Shown: positions 16,464 to 17,807 of the stretch, one piece after another
How positions within the stretch are numbered: position 1 is the first letter of the stretch
Layout of the letters: each line of letters begins with the position of its first letter
NCBI GenBank assembly: GCA_035634255.1
Contig: DASQDI010000169.1
Coordinates: forward strand, 1 to 17,807
DNA: 17,807 nt
Source of the DNA: DATLMR01 sp035634255
Lineage (GTDB): Bacteria > Acidobacteriota > Blastocatellia > UBA7656
Direction: 5' to 3'
Notes under the pieces: model-generated
What the model was told of the DNA's origin: nothing
Database searches by the model: none
The model's input: only the letters and a program-made list of their open reading frames with translations
Translations under genes and position numbers: made by a program

Positions 16464-17807
16464 ATGAGCGCTGGGCGATCTAAGATACCGATTCTCGACA
16501 GGAAGATGAAAGAGGACAGGGACTACTGGGTCAGTAGACTCTCAAGGGAGATCGAACCGTCCAACCTGCGCCTCGATTTTGCGCGGCCCGCGACCGACGA
16601 CGGGAAGACCGGCGCGGTAGAACTCCGCCTGCCTGACGCGGTCTACCGGAGGCTCTCTAAAATATCGGGCAATTCGCCGGAGCTCTTCTACGCCGTGCTT
16701 CTGGCCGCGTTGAAAGCCTGCCTCCACCGGTACACGGGATGCGGAACGAGCGTGATCGGAGCGCCGTCGAGGCGCTCGGGCTCGGAGGCCGAAGAGCCGA
16801 ATGTTTTAGTAATGCTCGATGAGATCAGCGGCTCTATGACGTTCAAGCAACTTCTACTGAGCGTCCGCGAGACGGTGTTGCGGGCGTTTGAAAAGCAGAG
16901 CTACCCATTCGACCGTCTGCTCAACGATCTGGGATTGCCCGAAGCCCGGAACAGGTGCCCCCTGTTCGACGTGGCGCTCGCCTACGAGCGATTGCAGCCC
17001 CCAATGCCCGCGGTCGGAAATGACATCACCATCACCTTCCGCGACACGGAGGGCGGGGCGTCAGGCGTGATCGAATTCAAAGAGAGCCTCTTCCGCAGGG
17101 ATTCCATCGAGCACTTTGCCGGGCATTTCCAGAACCTTCTTAGCGAGGCCCTTGAGCGCGTGGACTCGCCGATAGCCGAACTTGAGATGGTTTCAGACGC
17201 CGAGCGTCACCGCCTGCTCGTCGAGTGGAACGACACCGGCAGCGAATACCCCGCGCGTCTCTGCATCCACCAGTTGTTCGAAGAGCGGGCGAGCCAAACC
17301 CCCGGCGCAACCGCTCTGACTTTTCAGGAAGAAGCCCTGACCTGTCACGACCTCAACGCGCGGGCGAACCAGTTGGCGCACTTCCTGCGCCGCGCGGGAG
17401 TCGGCCCCGAAGTCGTCGTCGGGCTCTGCATGGAGCGGTCGCCCGATCTCGTGATCGGCCTTCTCGCGGTGCTGAAAGCGGGCGGGGCGTACCTCCCTCT
17501 GGACCCATCTTATCCCGCGGAGCGCCTCGCCTTCATGATCGAAGATTCGCGGCCGAAAGTGGTGCTCAGCCATGAACGCGCGTCCGCCGCGCTCGCGGAT
17601 TGTAACGCGAACGTACTTTGTATAGACACTCAGTGGCCCGAGATCGCGGGAGAATCGACGGATAACCCGCGCTCGAATGTGTCGGCGGAGAATCTGGCCT
17701 ACGTCATCTACACGTCGGGCTCGACCGGCAGGCCCAAGGGCGTCATGATAGAGCACTCGTCGGTCTGCAACCTCGCCCTCGCACAGATATCAGCCTTCCA
17801 CATCACC
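16464..17807 (+). CDS. NRPS beginning with a half condensation domain (C-lobe) then an A domain (3' truncated by window)
   Basis: The reading frame stays open for 448 codons to the window edge. AAGGAG lies 6 bases before the ATG, so the start is well supported. Residues 12-250 match only the second lobe of a condensation domain: DYWVSRLS at 20-27 corresponds to the inter-lobe YW motif, and QSYPFDRLLNDL and CPLFDVAL are C-lobe signatures. The whole N-lobe with HHxxxDG is missing, and the usual IGFFVNT segment is degenerate (EEPNVLVML). This lobe cannot condense by itself. Such truncated C domains occur at the start of some initiating NRPSs, so this could be a loading protein or an acceptor for the orphan C domain at 9952-14682. 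The A domain starts near 264 (CIHQLFEERA), with AGGAYLPLDPSYP and YTSGSTGRPKG (416-426). The sequence ends before the specificity pocket, so the substrate cannot be read. Confidence 0.93.
   Translation, partial: MSAGRSKIPILDRKMKEDRDYWVSRLSREIEPSNLRLDFARPATDDGKTGAVELRLPDAVYRRLSKISGNSPELFYAVLLAALKACLHRYTGCGTSVIGAPSRRSGSEAEEPNVLVMLDEISGSMTFKQLLLSVRETVLRAFEKQSYPFDRLLNDLGLPEARNRCPLFDVALAYERLQPPMPAVGNDITITFRDTEGGASGVIEFKESLFRRDSIEHFAGHFQNLLSEALERVDSPIAELEMVSDAERHRLLVEWNDTGSEYPARLCIHQLFEERASQTPGATALTFQEEALTCHDLNARANQLAHFLRRAGVGPEVVVGLCMERSPDLVIGLLAVLKAGGAYLPLDPSYPAERLAFMIEDSRPKVVLSHERASAALADCNANVLCIDTQWPEIAGESTDNPRSNVSAENLAYVIYTSGSTGRPKGVMIEHSSVCNLALAQISAFHIT

Noticed and set aside
15217..16464. 415-codon open frame on the minus strand
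   Set aside because: It is the antisense shadow of the CmlA-like gene, whose metal ligands are all intact; the shadow protein shows no family motifs.

Overview
The window is an interior slice of a large hybrid non-ribosomal peptide / polyketide (NRPS-PKS) biosynthetic operon. Both ends are cut: the first gene lacks its 5' part and the last runs off the right edge. All six genes lie on the + strand with very short gaps (8-bp overlap, then 12, 74, 12 and 29 bp), so they look co-transcribed. The DNA is GC-rich, and the proteins resemble megasynthases of GC-rich Gram-negative secondary-metabolite producers (myxobacteria, acidobacteria and similar). The sequence alone does not fix the phylum, and the acidobacterial/myxobacterial suggestion is only an impression.

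Layout: 1-555 is the end of an adenylation (A) domain plus a peptidyl carrier (PCP) that hands its chain to a polyketide synthase. 548-6598 is KS-AT-KR-carrier followed by a complete NRPS-type epimerization (E) domain. 6611-9877 is an NRPS module C-A-PCP whose specificity residues read as threonine. 9952-14682 is C-A-PCP-C; its A domain reads most like a glutamine code, and the protein ends in a condensation domain with no A domain after it. 14695-16434 is a CmlA-family diiron hydroxylase, the metallo-beta-lactamase-fold type that hydroxylates amino acids held on a carrier protein. 16464 to the edge is an NRPS that begins with only the C-terminal lobe of a condensation domain and continues into an A domain, cut before its specificity pocket.

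If the line is read in gene order, an amino acid loaded upstream is extended by a malonyl unit and keto-reduced, giving a statine-like gamma-amino-beta-hydroxy unit. Thr is added next, then probably Gln, then the residue chosen by the last gene, with one carrier-bound residue beta-hydroxylated by the CmlA-like enzyme. No thioesterase, reductase, transporter, regulator or phosphopantetheinyl transferase is present, so release and export must be encoded outside the window.

The most unusual points are these. (a) The C-terminal tails of the terminal-C NRPS and of the CmlA-like hydroxylase are nearly the same peptide, IEPH....EP.F.F, on two unrelated protein families, which suggests a shared docking tag. 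(b) An intact E domain sits behind a malonyl-specific, ketoreducing PKS module, where the alpha carbon should have no stereocentre to invert. (c) The C-lobe of the last C domain in 9952-14682 is written in strikingly purine-rich DNA, like the first 120 bases of the window, as if lobe-sized or A-domain-sized pieces were exchanged between modules. (d) The next NRPS gene starts at that same inter-lobe point.
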